Positions 1 to 9,600 of a DNA stretch of 64,000 nt are shown here, piece by piece. How positions within the stretch are numbered: the stretch's first letter is position 1; every line of letters starts with the position of its first letter. A program made the translations under genes and the position numbers. Under the pieces are notes generated by a model. The model saw nothing but the letters and a program-made list of their open reading frames with translations. It searched no databases and was not told the origin of the DNA. Location: NCBI GenBank assembly GCA_015654675.1, contig JAATGM010000059.1:62001-126000 (forward strand), in the 5' to 3' direction. Origin of the DNA: Planctomycetota bacterium. Its GTDB lineage: Bacteria > Planctomycetota > Phycisphaerae > UBA1845 > UTPLA1.

Positions 1-33
1 ACTAGCTCGCTACATGCTGCTTGTCCTTGGAAC

Positions 34-3000
34 GTGAGACGACGCGTAAAGATCGGTAACAAACTCGCTCGCGTCGGCACCAGGCTCCGCGCCGTCGCGT
101 CCCTCGACACGATCGCACGCCACGTCCTCTACGTCTTCACCGGAAGCGATCCCCTCAACGGCGAGTTTCGCAGCGAAATCTTCGGATTCGACTGGACCGC
201 TTGGACCTTCCTCGCGATGCCCACTTACGCGCGGACGCTGGGCGGGCGGATCCCGCGAAACAATTTCTGCGGCCTGCACTTCTGCGACAGCATCAACGCC
301 GTCGTCTTCGGCGGCGGCAATTACCCCGGCGGAAGCTTCAATGCGGCCCGCGACCTGGTCTCGTGGAACGGGCGACGCTGGTGCCTCATCATCCCCCTGG
401 ACAACCTCCGCCCCGCGGACTCAGGCGACTACGAAGCTGACTTCTGCCCGGACGATTGCATGAGCCTGCTGACGGCCGGCGATTGCATGGACGAAGAGGT
501 TGATCTGAAAGCCATCTGGCCGCAGCTCATCAACTATTCCAACCTCGGCATGATGGGCCACACGCACGGCTCCGCCTGCTACGATCAGGTCCGCGACTGT
601 CTCTACTTCGTAGGCGGCACGACCCAGGCGTTTGGCCAGTCCGTCAACATCGGCGGAGATTGCGACTGGGGCGAGATCAACTCCCCGTTCACGTTCGAGT
701 TCTCATTCGCCACAAAGAAGTGGCGCGTGATGACTTGCACCGGCCCAGTGTTCAATCGCAACGTCTCGGGGACCATTACAAACATCGGGCGCCGCGCCGC
801 GTCACCCGGACAGGGCGACATGGTCTATGACCGGGACCGTCAACGCGCCATCCTCTTCGGCGGAACGGACGTTTCGGGCGGCGAGGCCGAGGCCGACTCC
901 GGATACTTCGGCGACACCTGGGAGCTGGACCCGACCGCGACACCCCACACCGACATGTGGACGAAGACGCGCACGAAGGCGCAAGGGCCCGGCGCGCGGT
1001 TTGAACACGCAATCTGCTATGTCCCCGTCTGGAAGGACGACGACGACGTCTACCATGGCGGCTACATGCTGCTGCACGGTGGGCAGATGGCGTCTGGCGG
1101 GGCGATCAAGAACGAGTGGTGGAAATACGGTTACACGCTCAACGCCGGCACGGGTGAGCTGACGGGCTCGCCAACGTGGACCGACATCACCGGCGACATC
1201 ACCGCCACCGACACCATGCCGGGCCGCATCCGCCACTCGATCGCGTTCGACGAAAACCGGAAGAAGGTCGTCATCGCCGGCGGGGTTCGCTACGACGTTG
1301 ACGAGTTCACCCCGCTCGACAGCCAGGCCGTCGCACTGACGGCGGAGCTGGACGTTCTCACACTTGAGCACGTCGTCGTCGCGCCGGCCACACCGCTCAA
1401 CCCGGGCCTGCGAATCAACGCTGGATTCATCTACGATCGATGCCGCAAGAAGTGTGTCCTGTTCGGCGGGCAGCTCTACACCGATCGCGGGGCCATCACG
1501 GGCGACGCGGGCGTGTGGCCGTGGGATGGAGCCGCATGGGTTCCCGAAGGCGACATCACGGAATCCGTCTCGGACCAGAGCCGCAGCGGGCATGCGCAGC
1601 TACCGATCGGCGGCGGCGTCATGCTCATCCTTGGCGGCGATCCGCTCTTGCAGCTCACGCATCTGTTCTATTTCGGCACCTTCGGCGTGGTGCGCAACTA
1701 CGCCGTCCCGTTTGAGACGGGATTCTTTCCCGTGCTCGCCCAATACAGCGCCCGTGCGGCGGCGGCTGGCGACCTACTCATCCTCGGCCGCAATCCCAGT
1801 AACGAATCTACAATTGAGTTCTGGAAATACGACGCGAGCGTATTCAACCCAGCGACGCCGCCCGACGGCTTCGACCCCTACACCGCCAATCCCTGGGTCG
1901 CATTTACTCCGCAGCCGACCGGCATGGTGGGCGGCGTGTCGAATTGGATGTGGACCGAGTTCGCAATGTGCTACTCGGCCGCGACGGGCAAGCTGATCTG
2001 CTACGGCGGATTCCGACGGATCGCGATCGACCCGGAGGCCCAAAGCGACGTCAACGACGAGTCGACGCGCTGGCTGGCGAGCGGAACATGGGACGCCTCG
2101 AGCAACAACCCGAGCGAGCTGGGCGTCCTGCGCGGGCCCGACATCTGCTGCCTGCCTGAAATCTCCACGCTGCTCGGCGCGGGTTATGAATCTGGCTTCG
2201 CACTCTTCTTCGGCAAGTCACCGGAGGTGGACGGCGGTGTCCCCTCGGAAATCGCCGGCCGCCACTTCTACTGGAACGACGGGAGCGAAACATGGGAGCG
2301 GATGGATCAACTGATTCCGAGCGGCCACGCCACACCCGACCCGCGGTACAGGCACCGCATCGTCGGATTCCCGGATATCGGGAAGGCGGTTTTGTTCGGC
2401 GGGACAGACGACTCGTCCGTCTTCAGCGACACCTGGCTCTTCGACGGCTCTACAATCACAAGTGACTACCGCCCCTGGCAACTGCTGGCGATCGCAGGGC
2501 CCGAGGCGCGATACGGCCACACGATGGAATACGACGCCGCCCGCGGCTGCATCGTGCTCTACGGCGGCAAGTCGCTCACCGGCGCCGAGCTGTCAGACCT
2601 GTGGGAGTTCCGCACCGATCTCAAGTGGCATCAGATCCCCGTCACGACCGGGCTGGTCGACGACCTCACCATCCGGAAGGAAGCGGCCATCGCGTTCGAC
2701 AAGGACCATCGCAAAATGATCGTCTGTCCCATGTCGACGGGCGAGATCACGCGCGAGCTGGACCTCGATTGCGGCAAGATCGTCAAGAAGGCAACCGACC
2801 CGCAGCCGTTCGCCGACGACGGCCTTCCAAATAGCATCTGGACGCGCGCTGTCTATGACCCATACCGCAAGCGCACACTGATGCTCACATCCCAGATCGG
2901 TTCATCATCCCCCAAGGTGATCACGGGCGTTTACTCGTTCGACACGGAGGGCGATGCCTGGGACCGCGAGCTTTTCGACAACGACGTTTCATGGGACGAC

Positions 3001-3936
3001 ACGGGAAGCATCGCATTCGACGGCGCGGCCGTATTCCACAAAGTCTTCAAGTCCGACGGCATCACCTTCTCGAGGACGCCGGTGCCGGGCGAAACGGCAG
3101 CAACGATCACCATCACCCGCGGCTACCTGATTCTGACCGTGAGAGGCGGGCGCGAGAATGGGACACGCAAGATCAACCTCAATGCCATCGAGTGCGAGAC
3201 GCTCGACGACCTCGCGGCCTTCATCAACGACCTCGGCACGGGCTGGGCAGCGACTGTTGACGCCGACGGCGATGAAATGTCGAGCACGCTCAAGCGCACG
3301 CCCCCGACAGCCGCGCCGTCCAGCATCAAGGTGCTCGATTACCCGAATAGCTACATCCTCGTGTATGGCGGCGAGCCGTTCTGGTCCGGTCTGACCAGCG
3401 ACCGCGCGTGGAAGCTCAAGCCGAACGGCACACTCGACGGATACGAATGGGAGGCGCTGCCGGCGGCGTGGGACGAAATCCGCAATCACGTCATGTGTTA
3501 TGACGAAGAGACGGAGAAAACCTACCTCTTCGGCGGTGGCTTCGTCGATCCGTCGGGCCTCAATTGGAAGGTGTGGGAGTGGACGGGCACGACGTTTACT
3601 GAGGTCACCGACAGCGAGTTCCCGTCCGACTGGCGCCCCGACCCAGCGACCGCATTTCCCGACGATCTCTACAACGGCTTCGCGGCGGCGCGCGTGGTCG
3701 TCGACGACGCATGCACGCCATACCTGTGCGTGCGGATCCCGTATCAGGACAACCGCCAGCCCGCTTATGACGGCATCCCCTGGCCTGCTGGCACGGTAGG
3801 CGGGCCTGGCGGCGACTTCACGCGCTTCTTCGCGTTCAACCTGCGGGACCCGGAGTGGACGGAGATTTCGGGAGGGCAGCCCAACCCGATGCCACAGCGG
3901 ACCGCCGGGGGATTCGTGTTCGATGCCGAAGCATGA
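34..3936 (+). CDS. Large kelch-repeat beta-propeller protein, phage structural or receptor-binding candidate
   Basis: The 1,300-residue protein repeats a kelch-like unit of the form R-x-x-H-x-x-x-(F/Y)-D followed by (V/I)-x-(L/I)-F/Y-G-G and an aromatic turn. Examples lie near residues 275, 395, 415, 465, 770, 830 and 1145. Such repeats build beta-propellers that bind glycans or proteins. No catalytic motif is evident. The reading frame is open to the left edge and the GTG used here at 34 has no clear ribosome binding site, so the true start may lie outside the window. It precedes the virion-morphogenesis gene in one + strand operon, which suggests a virion or tail appendage role. That role is inferred from context only. 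Confidence 0.7.
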   Translation: MRRRVKIGNKLARVGTRLRAVASLDTIARHVLYVFTGSDPLNGEFRSEIFGFDWTAWTFLAMPTYARTLGGRIPRNNFCGLHFCDSINAVVFGGGNYPGGSFNAARDLVSWNGRRWCLIIPLDNLRPADSGDYEADFCPDDCMSLLTAGDCMDEEVDLKAIWPQLINYSNLGMMGHTHGSACYDQVRDCLYFVGGTTQAFGQSVNIGGDCDWGEINSPFTFEFSFATKKWRVMTCTGPVFNRNVSGTITNIGRRAASPGQGDMVYDRDRQRAILFGGTDVSGGEAEADSGYFGDTWELDPTATPHTDMWTKTRTKAQGPGARFEHAICYVPVWKDDDDVYHGGYMLLHGGQMASGGAIKNEWWKYGYTLNAGTGELTGSPTWTDITGDITATDTMPGRIRHSIAFDENRKKVVIAGGVRYDVDEFTPLDSQAVALTAELDVLTLEHVVVAPATPLNPGLRINAGFIYDRCRKKCVLFGGQLYTDRGAITGDAGVWPWDGAAWVPEGDITESVSDQSRSGHAQLPIGGGVMLILGGDPLLQLTHLFYFGTFGVVRNYAVPFETGFFPVLAQYSARAAAAGDLLILGRNPSNESTIEFWKYDASVFNPATPPDGFDPYTANPWVAFTPQPTGMVGGVSNWMWTEFAMCYSAATGKLICYGGFRRIAIDPEAQSDVNDESTRWLASGTWDASSNNPSELGVLRGPDICCLPEISTLLGAGYESGFALFFGKSPEVDGGVPSEIAGRHFYWNDGSETWERMDQLIPSGHATPDPRYRHRIVGFPDIGKAVLFGGTDDSSVFSDTWLFDGSTITSDYRPWQLLAIAGPEARYGHTMEYDAARGCIVLYGGKSLTGAELSDLWEFRTDLKWHQIPVTTGLVDDLTIRKEAAIAFDKDHRKMIVCPMSTGEITRELDLDCGKIVKKATDPQPFADDGLPNSIWTRAVYDPYRKRTLMLTSQIGSSSPKVITGVYSFDTEGDAWDRELFDNDVSWDDTGSIAFDGAAVFHKVFKSDGITFSRTPVPGETAATITITRGYLILTVRGGRENGTRKINLNAIECETLDDLAAFINDLGTGWAATVDADGDEMSSTLKRTPPTAAPSSIKVLDYPNSYILVYGGEPFWSGLTSDRAWKLKPNGTLDGYEWEALPAAWDEIRNHVMCYDEETEKTYLFGGGFVDPSGLNWKVWEWTGTTFTEVTDSEFPSDWRPDPATAFPDDLYNGFAAARVVVDDACTPYLCVRIPYQDNRQPAYDGIPWPAGTVGGPGGDFTRFFAFNLRDPEWTEISGGQPNPMPQRTAGGFVFDAEA

Positions 3937-4235
3937 TGACCCGCCACGACGTCTGCTCCGTCTGCCCCCATCGCATCTACGTCCTCAACCGGCTTGCCTG
4001 CACGGAAATCGGGGATCCGCGGCACCTATGCGGCGAAAGTGCTCTGCTACCGTCCCCGGGCGTCCTCGAAGAGATGATGGCCGACCCGGACAAGGACTGC
4101 CCCATGGACCGCTGGAAGAACGCCAAGCCGAGCGGCTCGCCGCGGGTCACCGTCGACGCACTGACGGTCTCGGCCCAGCGGCTGGCATTCAAACAGCGGG
4201 CAATAGCAAAACGTCGTGTTAAGCCCAAGATTTAA
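3933..4235 (+). CDS. Small cysteine-rich protein, unknown function
   Basis: About 100 residues. The ATG at 3933 overlaps the stop of the kelch gene in an ATGA arrangement, which fits translational coupling and is preferred over an in-frame start further upstream. Near the N-terminus the protein has C-x2-C followed by single cysteines about 15, 27 and 50 residues further on (VCSVCPH, LACTEIG, HLCGES, DKDCPMD), which could hold zinc. The C-terminus is basic. It is not recognised as a named family. Its place between the kelch protein and the virion-morphogenesis protein suggests a small structural or assembly factor. Confidence 0.6.
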   Translation: MMTRHDVCSVCPHRIYVLNRLACTEIGDPRHLCGESALLPSPGVLEEMMADPDKDCPMDRWKNAKPSGSPRVTVDALTVSAQRLAFKQRAIAKRRVKPKI

Positions 4236-4863
4236 CGTCAGAGCCGAGAAGCTGATCGCAGCGATCCATCGCATTCGGAACGCCGCCGCCGATGGCGCCT
4301 TCCGAGACGCCCTCATGGAGGCCGGCAATGAGATACTCGCATGGATGCAGCGCGAGTACCGCGGCGGAGCCCGGCGCAACTGGAAGCGACTCAGGCCGGT
4401 CACGGTGATCCTGTCCCGCGCCCGACTGCAAGGACCAATCACATCATGGGCTGGACTCCGATCGGCCCTTTCCCGCGCTCAACCGCTGATCGACACGGGC
4501 CGAACCTACCAGAGCTTGGTGCGCGGCGTTCAAGGTAACATCTTCCGCCTTTCGAGCAGCTCAATCACTGTCGGCTCCAGCAGCCCCGAGCTGGTCGCAA
4601 ACCAGAATGACCGGACATCTATTTTCAACTTCGGACCGGATGAACAGGCACGATTCAACCGAAACGTCCCCGCGACCTACGGAAAGCGAAATCGCAGCAA
4701 TGATGTCCACGCGCGCATGCTCGGCGTGCTCAAGAAGATGGATGGCAAGTCATTCAAGGTGCCCGGGCGGCCGCTGCCGAGAATCCCCCCCGCCGCCATC
4801 GTCACGCGACTACGGCGGAACATCGCTTTGATCCTCAAGGCTCGCTGGCAAGCCGGAGCGTAG
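4216..4863 (+). CDS. Phage virion morphogenesis (tail completion-like) protein
   Basis: A 215-residue protein with the hallmarks of the phage virion-morphogenesis family (Mu gpG-like). It has an N-terminal helical half, the motif LIDTGRTYQSL at residues 91-101, the strand SITVGSSSPE at 116-125 and a C-terminal R-P-L-P-R-I-P-P segment corresponding to the family's P-x-R-P end. In related phages the protein acts in head-tail joining or tail completion. The GTG start at 4216 overlaps the previous gene by 20 bases and its ribosome site is weak, so the start is tentative. The next gene is DUF1320, its usual neighbour in Mu-like clusters. Confidence 0.8.
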   Translation: MLSPRFNVRAEKLIAAIHRIRNAAADGAFRDALMEAGNEILAWMQREYRGGARRNWKRLRPVTVILSRARLQGPITSWAGLRSALSRAQPLIDTGRTYQSLVRGVQGNIFRLSSSSITVGSSSPELVANQNDRTSIFNFGPDEQARFNRNVPATYGKRNRSNDVHARMLGVLKKMDGKSFKVPGRPLPRIPPAAIVTRLRRNIALILKARWQAGA

Positions 4864-4872
4864 GAGAAACCC

Positions 4873-5283
4873 ATGGCATCGTATTTCACGCTGGTCGTCG
4901 AAGAGGGCTACCTCAAGAACTTCGGGCCGCTCTCCGCCGCGCCTACCGAAGGCCGCATCACCCAGGACGATCTCGACAACGCCGAACAGGAGGCGTTCGA
5001 CGAGATCAACGGCTTCCTCTCGGCCGACTACGACATTACGACGTGGGAGGCGAGCCCACCGCCCATCATCGCGCGCATCGGGAACCTGCTCGGATCCGCG
5101 AACGCGTGGATGATGCGGCATTCGGCCGACTCGATGGGAACCCCGGGCAATCCGCAGGGCCTGCGGGATTGGGCGCTGAAGACGATCGAGTCCATCAAAG
5201 ATGGCGAAATCTCCATCGTGACGGCTGGTGGCACGATTCAGCGGCAAGACCTCGGTGATGCGAACGCCGACATGACCGCCTGA
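4873..5283 (+). CDS. DUF1320 / gp36-like phage protein
   Basis: A 136-residue protein that matches the DUF1320 family by its layout. It has an N-terminal ITQDDLDNAEQEAFDEINGFL segment that leads into Y-D-I, a central P-P-I-I-A-R-I-G helix, and a W-A-L-K-T-I-x-x-I-K-D-G-E-I segment near the end. Family members are encoded with Mu-like head genes and are thought to act at the head-tail connection. A strong ribosome site (TAGGAGAAA) precedes the ATG. The upstream virion-morphogenesis gene supports the call. Confidence 0.8.
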   Translation: MASYFTLVVEEGYLKNFGPLSAAPTEGRITQDDLDNAEQEAFDEINGFLSADYDITTWEASPPPIIARIGNLLGSANAWMMRHSADSMGTPGNPQGLRDWALKTIESIKDGEISIVTAGGTIQRQDLGDANADMTA

Positions 5284-5302
5284 CGGCGGCGATAGCGGGG
5301 GC

Positions 5303-5872
5303 ATGAACCTCCAAGACGGCCCGATCATTTATCACCGCGCGTTTCAGGGTTCGGTCGAAATCGCGGATATCTCCGTCGTTAAGCATGCCGCGCTGCTCGC
5401 CGTTGGCGTCAACAAGCTCAATGGGCTTTGGAGTTCGGAAGGGCGCCTCAACGCGGCCCTGCATATCTACGCCGGTGGCGACGATCCGACCGACTCAACC
5501 GCCACGATCGTCCTGGTCCACTATCCCAAGCGATCAGCGGACAAAGAGGCCGTTCAAACGCCTGGGCGCTTCCTGCTGAAACTCCAGTGCACATTCCACG
5601 CAAACGGAGCGGCCACGCATCCGTTCCAGAGGAACGACCCGTTCACCAACGCTCCTCCGGTCAACAAGGGCTATCTGCCCGTGGCCGAAATCGTTGAAGC
5701 ATCCGGAGCGGATACGCCGGGCACCAACTACCAACTCCTTGGTGATGGCGCCGACGATTCGTCACCCATCATCCCAATTTTTGACGTCCTCGGCGGTCAC
5801 ATCGCCGCGTTCGTCACGGCTAACTCTGGCTTCGAAACCCACATCGGCATTCAAGGTCTTGCGAACGGATAA
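5303..5872 (+). CDS. Hypothetical phage late protein
   Basis: A 189-residue soluble protein with no family I recognise. It is rich in beta-prone segments and has no signal peptide or membrane helix. It lies 19 bases after DUF1320 and 3 bases before the next gene, so it is part of the late operon. In comparable phages this position often holds tail tube or minor tail proteins, but nothing in the sequence proves that here. Confidence 0.55.
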   Translation: MNLQDGPIIYHRAFQGSVEIADISVVKHAALLAVGVNKLNGLWSSEGRLNAALHIYAGGDDPTDSTATIVLVHYPKRSADKEAVQTPGRFLLKLQCTFHANGAATHPFQRNDPFTNAPPVNKGYLPVAEIVEASGADTPGTNYQLLGDGADDSSPIIPIFDVLGGHIAAFVTANSGFETHIGIQGLANG

Positions 5873-5875
5873 CGT

Positions 5876-7093
5876 GTGTACCGACCGAGCATGCTACGCC
5901 CGTCAGGTCTGCGACCGAGCAAGTATCGGCCGTCGAATCAGCGCGCGTGGCCCAGTGGCGTAGCCAGCGTCCTCTCTGCCAGCCTGGAAATCGCCAGCGG
6001 CGGCTCGCTCCCATTCAACGACACCGGCACGCTGACGCTCGAATGTGACGACGACGTCTCCGGGATCGACAACTCCGGCGTAGACCTGTCCGCAAAACTC
6101 TCCTTGATCGCCGCCAATCGCAAGTGGGACTTCACGAACTGCAACGTGGCTGGCAGCGGAACAACGCTGACGATCAGCGGTCTCACGGTGCAGGACAGCG
6201 GCGCGGGCCACGTCGGGAAGCTGATCGTCGGCGACGGCTCGACCGCCGAAGGCACGCCGGTCGGTTACCGCGACAGCGACGATCGCGCCACCTACACGGG
6301 CGGCGACAGCAACCTTCCTGTGGCCGACTTCGCTGGGCTGGCGGTCGCGCTGGCCGGCGCGAACGTCCTGGCGGCGCTGGTGCTCAACGATAACTACGAA
6401 GGGAACGCGGGCGTTTGGATGCTGCGGATGATCTTCGTCCGCGCTGTCGGAAACTTCAGTCGCGACGATCAAAGCGACATCTCGCTTTTTGTGACGGGTC
6501 TGCGGAATGCGGCGGGCAATGGAACGCTCGCTCCACACGACGTTTACATAGGGACCGGCTTTGGCAGCAAACCAACCGAGGTCGTGTTCACCTGCTACAA
6601 CAATATTCTGACCGAGGTCGGCGGCGGGATTGACCGCGCCGAATACGACAATGGTGGCGGGACGATTCTGGACGGCGACGACACTCCGATCGCGTCGTTT
6701 ACTTTCCCGGTCCACATCATTGGTGGGGCGCTCTGCGTTCCCGACGGCGACGCGATCGCAAATGCGCTCTCTGCGACTACTGTATCGGCCGCATTCACCA
6801 AAAACGTCGGCGGCGCCGACAACGATGGCGTCACCCTTGGCCTGGCCGACCACGACTACGACGTTGACGATGCAGACGTCGCGGGCGACACGGTCACATT
6901 CTCCGTTTCGCAGGGCGCGTTCCACAACGAAGTGCCCGAGAAACTGATTTACGACGGCACTTTCCCCGCCTTGTTCTTCGACGACGCCCTACCAGCGCGG
7001 CCACTCCCGCCATTCGAAATCGACGTCACCACACCAGTGGTAATAGCGGGTGCGGGCCTCAGCCTCGATTCATCCGGACTCACGGGAGCATGA
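5876..7093 (+). CDS. Phage late protein with RPS repeats and a domain shared with the 8054-9583 gene
   Basis: A 405-residue protein starting with GTG at 5876. The first 20 residues hold four short R-P-S units (YRPS, LRPS, LRPS, YRPS). A beta-rich domain follows at roughly residues 25-150, with the motif RKWDFTNCNVAGSGTTLTISG. The 509-residue protein encoded at 8054-9583 has a clearly related motif, RSWDFTSASATVAGTTLTITG, so the two genes share a duplicated domain. The remainder is rich in Gly, Asp and Val and resembles fibre or adhesin sequence. No catalytic motif is seen. A role as a virion surface protein is inferred. Confidence 0.6.
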   Translation: MYRPSMLRPSGLRPSKYRPSNQRAWPSGVASVLSASLEIASGGSLPFNDTGTLTLECDDDVSGIDNSGVDLSAKLSLIAANRKWDFTNCNVAGSGTTLTISGLTVQDSGAGHVGKLIVGDGSTAEGTPVGYRDSDDRATYTGGDSNLPVADFAGLAVALAGANVLAALVLNDNYEGNAGVWMLRMIFVRAVGNFSRDDQSDISLFVTGLRNAAGNGTLAPHDVYIGTGFGSKPTEVVFTCYNNILTEVGGGIDRAEYDNGGGTILDGDDTPIASFTFPVHIIGGALCVPDGDAIANALSATTVSAAFTKNVGGADNDGVTLGLADHDYDVDDADVAGDTVTFSVSQGAFHNEVPEKLIYDGTFPALFFDDALPARPLPPFEIDVTTPVVIAGAGLSLDSSGLTGA

Positions 7094-7094
7094 A

Positions 7095-8054
7095 ATGAAC
7101 CTAATCAAGCAAAGCCAGACCGCGCAAGTGCTCATGTTCCTCATGTTGGACAGCAGTGATCACGTCTCGGCAAAGACCGGCCTCTCGCCAACGGTCACGC
7201 TCTCCAAAAATGGTGCCAGCTTCGCCTCGCCATCGGGGGCCGTCACTGAAGTAGGATCGGGCTGGTACAAGGTCGCGGGCAACGCCACCGACACGAACAC
7301 CCTCGGGCCGCTCGTTCTTCATGCAACAGGATCCGGAGCTGATCCCTGCGACGTCGTCTTCGAAGTCGTCGCATTCGATCCGCAGGACTCGGTCCGCGCT
7401 GGCCTGACCGCACTGCCCAACGCTGCGGCGGAAGCGGCTGGCGGGCTCTACACCCGCGGATCGGGGGCGGGACAGATCAACCAACCTGCCAACGGCCAAG
7501 TGGACGTCAACGCCGTCAAGATTCTCGGCACGGCGATCGCGACCCCCGCGACGGCCGGCGTGCTCGACGTCAACGTCAAGAACGTCAACAACGTCTCAGC
7601 CAGCAGTGTCACCGCGGTCAATGCGAATCAGGGAACGACTCAGCCGGTCAACTTCACGGGCACAGGCGCAAGCGCCCTCGCCAAGTCCGACATGGTGGAC
7701 GTGGCAGGCGCGGCGGTCTCGACGTCGACCGCCCAGCTCGGCGTCAACATGGTCAGTGGATCGGCCAATGCGATCACCGCCAGCGTCGTCGCCGCGGATG
7801 CCATCGGAGCATCCGAACTCGCGGCCGACGCCGTCACGGAAATCGCGGACGGCATCCTCAAGCGCGACATGTCGGCCGTCACCGGCGAATCGGCACGATC
7901 GCCGCTCAACGCCTTCCGCAAGCTCATGAACAAGATCGCAATCGTCAGCGGCGTGCTGCACGTCAAGAAAGAGGACGACTCGACGGACGCCTTCACCCAA
8001 AACGTGTCCACCGATGCGGCGGCTGAGCCGGTCACGGGGCTCGACACTGTCTAA
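7095..8054 (+). CDS. Phage appendage-like protein with N-terminal beta domain and coil-like C-terminal half
   Basis: The ATG at 7095 directly follows the previous stop and is preferred over an upstream in-frame start. The protein has 319 residues. The first 90 residues (LMLDSSDHVSAKTGLSPTV ... GSGWYKVAGN ... DTLGPLVLHATG-like) match a domain common in phage and prophage structural proteins. The remaining part is low-complexity, rich in V-N-V-K-N-V and A-D-A-I-G-A-S-E-L-A-A-D-A, as in trimeric fibre shafts. It overlaps the next gene by one base (TAATG). A tail-fibre or neck-appendage role is likely, not proven. Confidence 0.65.
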   Translation: MNLIKQSQTAQVLMFLMLDSSDHVSAKTGLSPTVTLSKNGASFASPSGAVTEVGSGWYKVAGNATDTNTLGPLVLHATGSGADPCDVVFEVVAFDPQDSVRAGLTALPNAAAEAAGGLYTRGSGAGQINQPANGQVDVNAVKILGTAIATPATAGVLDVNVKNVNNVSASSVTAVNANQGTTQPVNFTGTGASALAKSDMVDVAGAAVSTSTAQLGVNMVSGSANAITASVVAADAIGASELAADAVTEIADGILKRDMSAVTGESARSPLNAFRKLMNKIAIVSGVLHVKKEDDSTDAFTQNVSTDAAAEPVTGLDTV

Positions 8055-9583
8055 TGCTGAATCGCTCGACCGAAAACCCGCGAGGTAAGCGGCGGCCGAC
8101 GGCCGCGGCGATCACCCTCAGCAGCCCCGTGTTGACGTTCACCGCGTTCAATACGGCCACGGTCGTCTGCACGCTCAGCAGTGGGCCCGGCAATGGGACG
8201 TTCACGCCGTCCGGGATCACGATGCACGCGGCCGGCCGGAGCTGGGACTTCACCTCCGCATCCGCGACGGTCGCGGGCACTACGCTGACGATCACGGGAA
8301 TCGCCGGCACCGTCGTCGATACGACCTACAGCTCCGCGCAAGACCTTCTCACCTACAACGGCAGCGACACGACGCACCTTCCGAACGTGCAGTCGGCCAC
8401 AAATGTCGCGGTCACGTTCACGGGCGGCGCCCTGGTCACCGCGACCGCCAACGCGGCCATCAACGTGACGTCGCAGCTCATGACGCAGGCGATGACCGGT
8501 TCGCTCGGAGCGTTCTGCACCGCAACGGACTCATACTTCCAGGCGTGGCTCTCGAACGTCAAATACTCGTTCATCGGCTTTGTCTCGGTCGATGGCACGA
8601 CGCTACTGATCACGGCCTGCGGCAGCGGATCGGGCGAGTCGCACGCCAACGAGTGCCGCTACGACGGCAAGAACACTGCCATCGTCGACGCGTCTGGCCG
8701 GCCGGTGATGCCGTTCACGACGACCGTCGCAGCCCAGGCTGCTGGCGCTTACCCGACCCACAGCATCACGACGCAAAGCACCGCATACACCTCGACCGGC
8801 CCGGGCGCGTGGGAATACTCCGGATTCAAGTGGGACGCGGCCAATTCAAGACTTTGGGCGATCGATGACGGCGGCGAGCTGATTATCTACGACAGTTCTT
8901 ACAGCCAGGGTTCGCATTGGTCGCTCGGTGGCGACAAAGAAGACCTCGCACTTGTCGAATCACAAAGCGGTTCGGTTTTCATCCTGAATGAAGGCCCGAA
9001 CGGCGTTCTCGGATCGATCGATGAATACACGACGAGCGGGAGTTTCGTTCGCAACTATTCGTTCGCGTCCGCGGGTACGCCGGTTGGCGTTGGCGGAAAC
9101 GGCGACGAGGGCTTGGCCTACGTCAATCATGATGCAAACTTCGCGGGTGACTTCGTCGTTGGCCACCAATCGACGGGCGACCTCTATTTCATGACGGCCA
9201 ATTTCACCACGCACGCGGTCGCGGCGCACGGAAGCCCAGTCGTACTGTCGCTTGGTAGTGATGACGCTGCGAGCGTCGAAGTTCTCAACGATGGAACGAT
9301 CCTCGTCTTCTATGACAACATCGACACGATCTACCGCATCCGCATGACGTCGGACTTCCTGTCGGGAATCACGATCGACACGAACGACGCCCGCATCGTC
9401 GAGAAGTGGGTTCACGAGAACGTCGGCGGCGACGCCGAGGCGATTTGCATTCGCAGCGCCCGCTCTGGTAGCGGAGTTCGGGAAACACATTCGATGCTAA
9501 TTGGCGATGACCGCGGCGAATCCACGGCGCTCATCCGCGATTACGGCAATGTCCCGATGGCGATCTTCCCGCTGTCGGCGTGA
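8054..9583 (+). CDS. Phage late protein: shared beta domain plus SdiA-regulated/phytase-like propeller
   Basis: A 509-residue protein. Residues about 15-140 contain the beta domain shared with the gene at 5876-7093 (motif RSWDFTSASATVAGTTLTITG). Residues about 250-500 look like a six-bladed propeller of the SdiA-regulated or esterase-like phytase type. That section carries SGFKWDAANSRLWAIDDGG, then a G-D-K-E-D-L-A-L motif, N-E-G-P-N-G, G-D-E-G-L-A-Y and G-D-A-E-A-I-C. Catalytic activity is not claimed. Such propellers often bind or cleave polymers, so a host-surface role fits the late-operon position. Confidence 0.65.
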   Translation: MLNRSTENPRGKRRPTAAAITLSSPVLTFTAFNTATVVCTLSSGPGNGTFTPSGITMHAAGRSWDFTSASATVAGTTLTITGIAGTVVDTTYSSAQDLLTYNGSDTTHLPNVQSATNVAVTFTGGALVTATANAAINVTSQLMTQAMTGSLGAFCTATDSYFQAWLSNVKYSFIGFVSVDGTTLLITACGSGSGESHANECRYDGKNTAIVDASGRPVMPFTTTVAAQAAGAYPTHSITTQSTAYTSTGPGAWEYSGFKWDAANSRLWAIDDGGELIIYDSSYSQGSHWSLGGDKEDLALVESQSGSVFILNEGPNGVLGSIDEYTTSGSFVRNYSFASAGTPVGVGGNGDEGLAYVNHDANFAGDFVVGHQSTGDLYFMTANFTTHAVAAHGSPVVLSLGSDDAASVEVLNDGTILVFYDNIDTIYRIRMTSDFLSGITIDTNDARIVEKWVHENVGGDAEAICIRSARSGSGVRETHSMLIGDDRGESTALIRDYGNVPMAIFPLSA

Positions 9584-9600
9584 TTTAGGAGGAGACCGGC

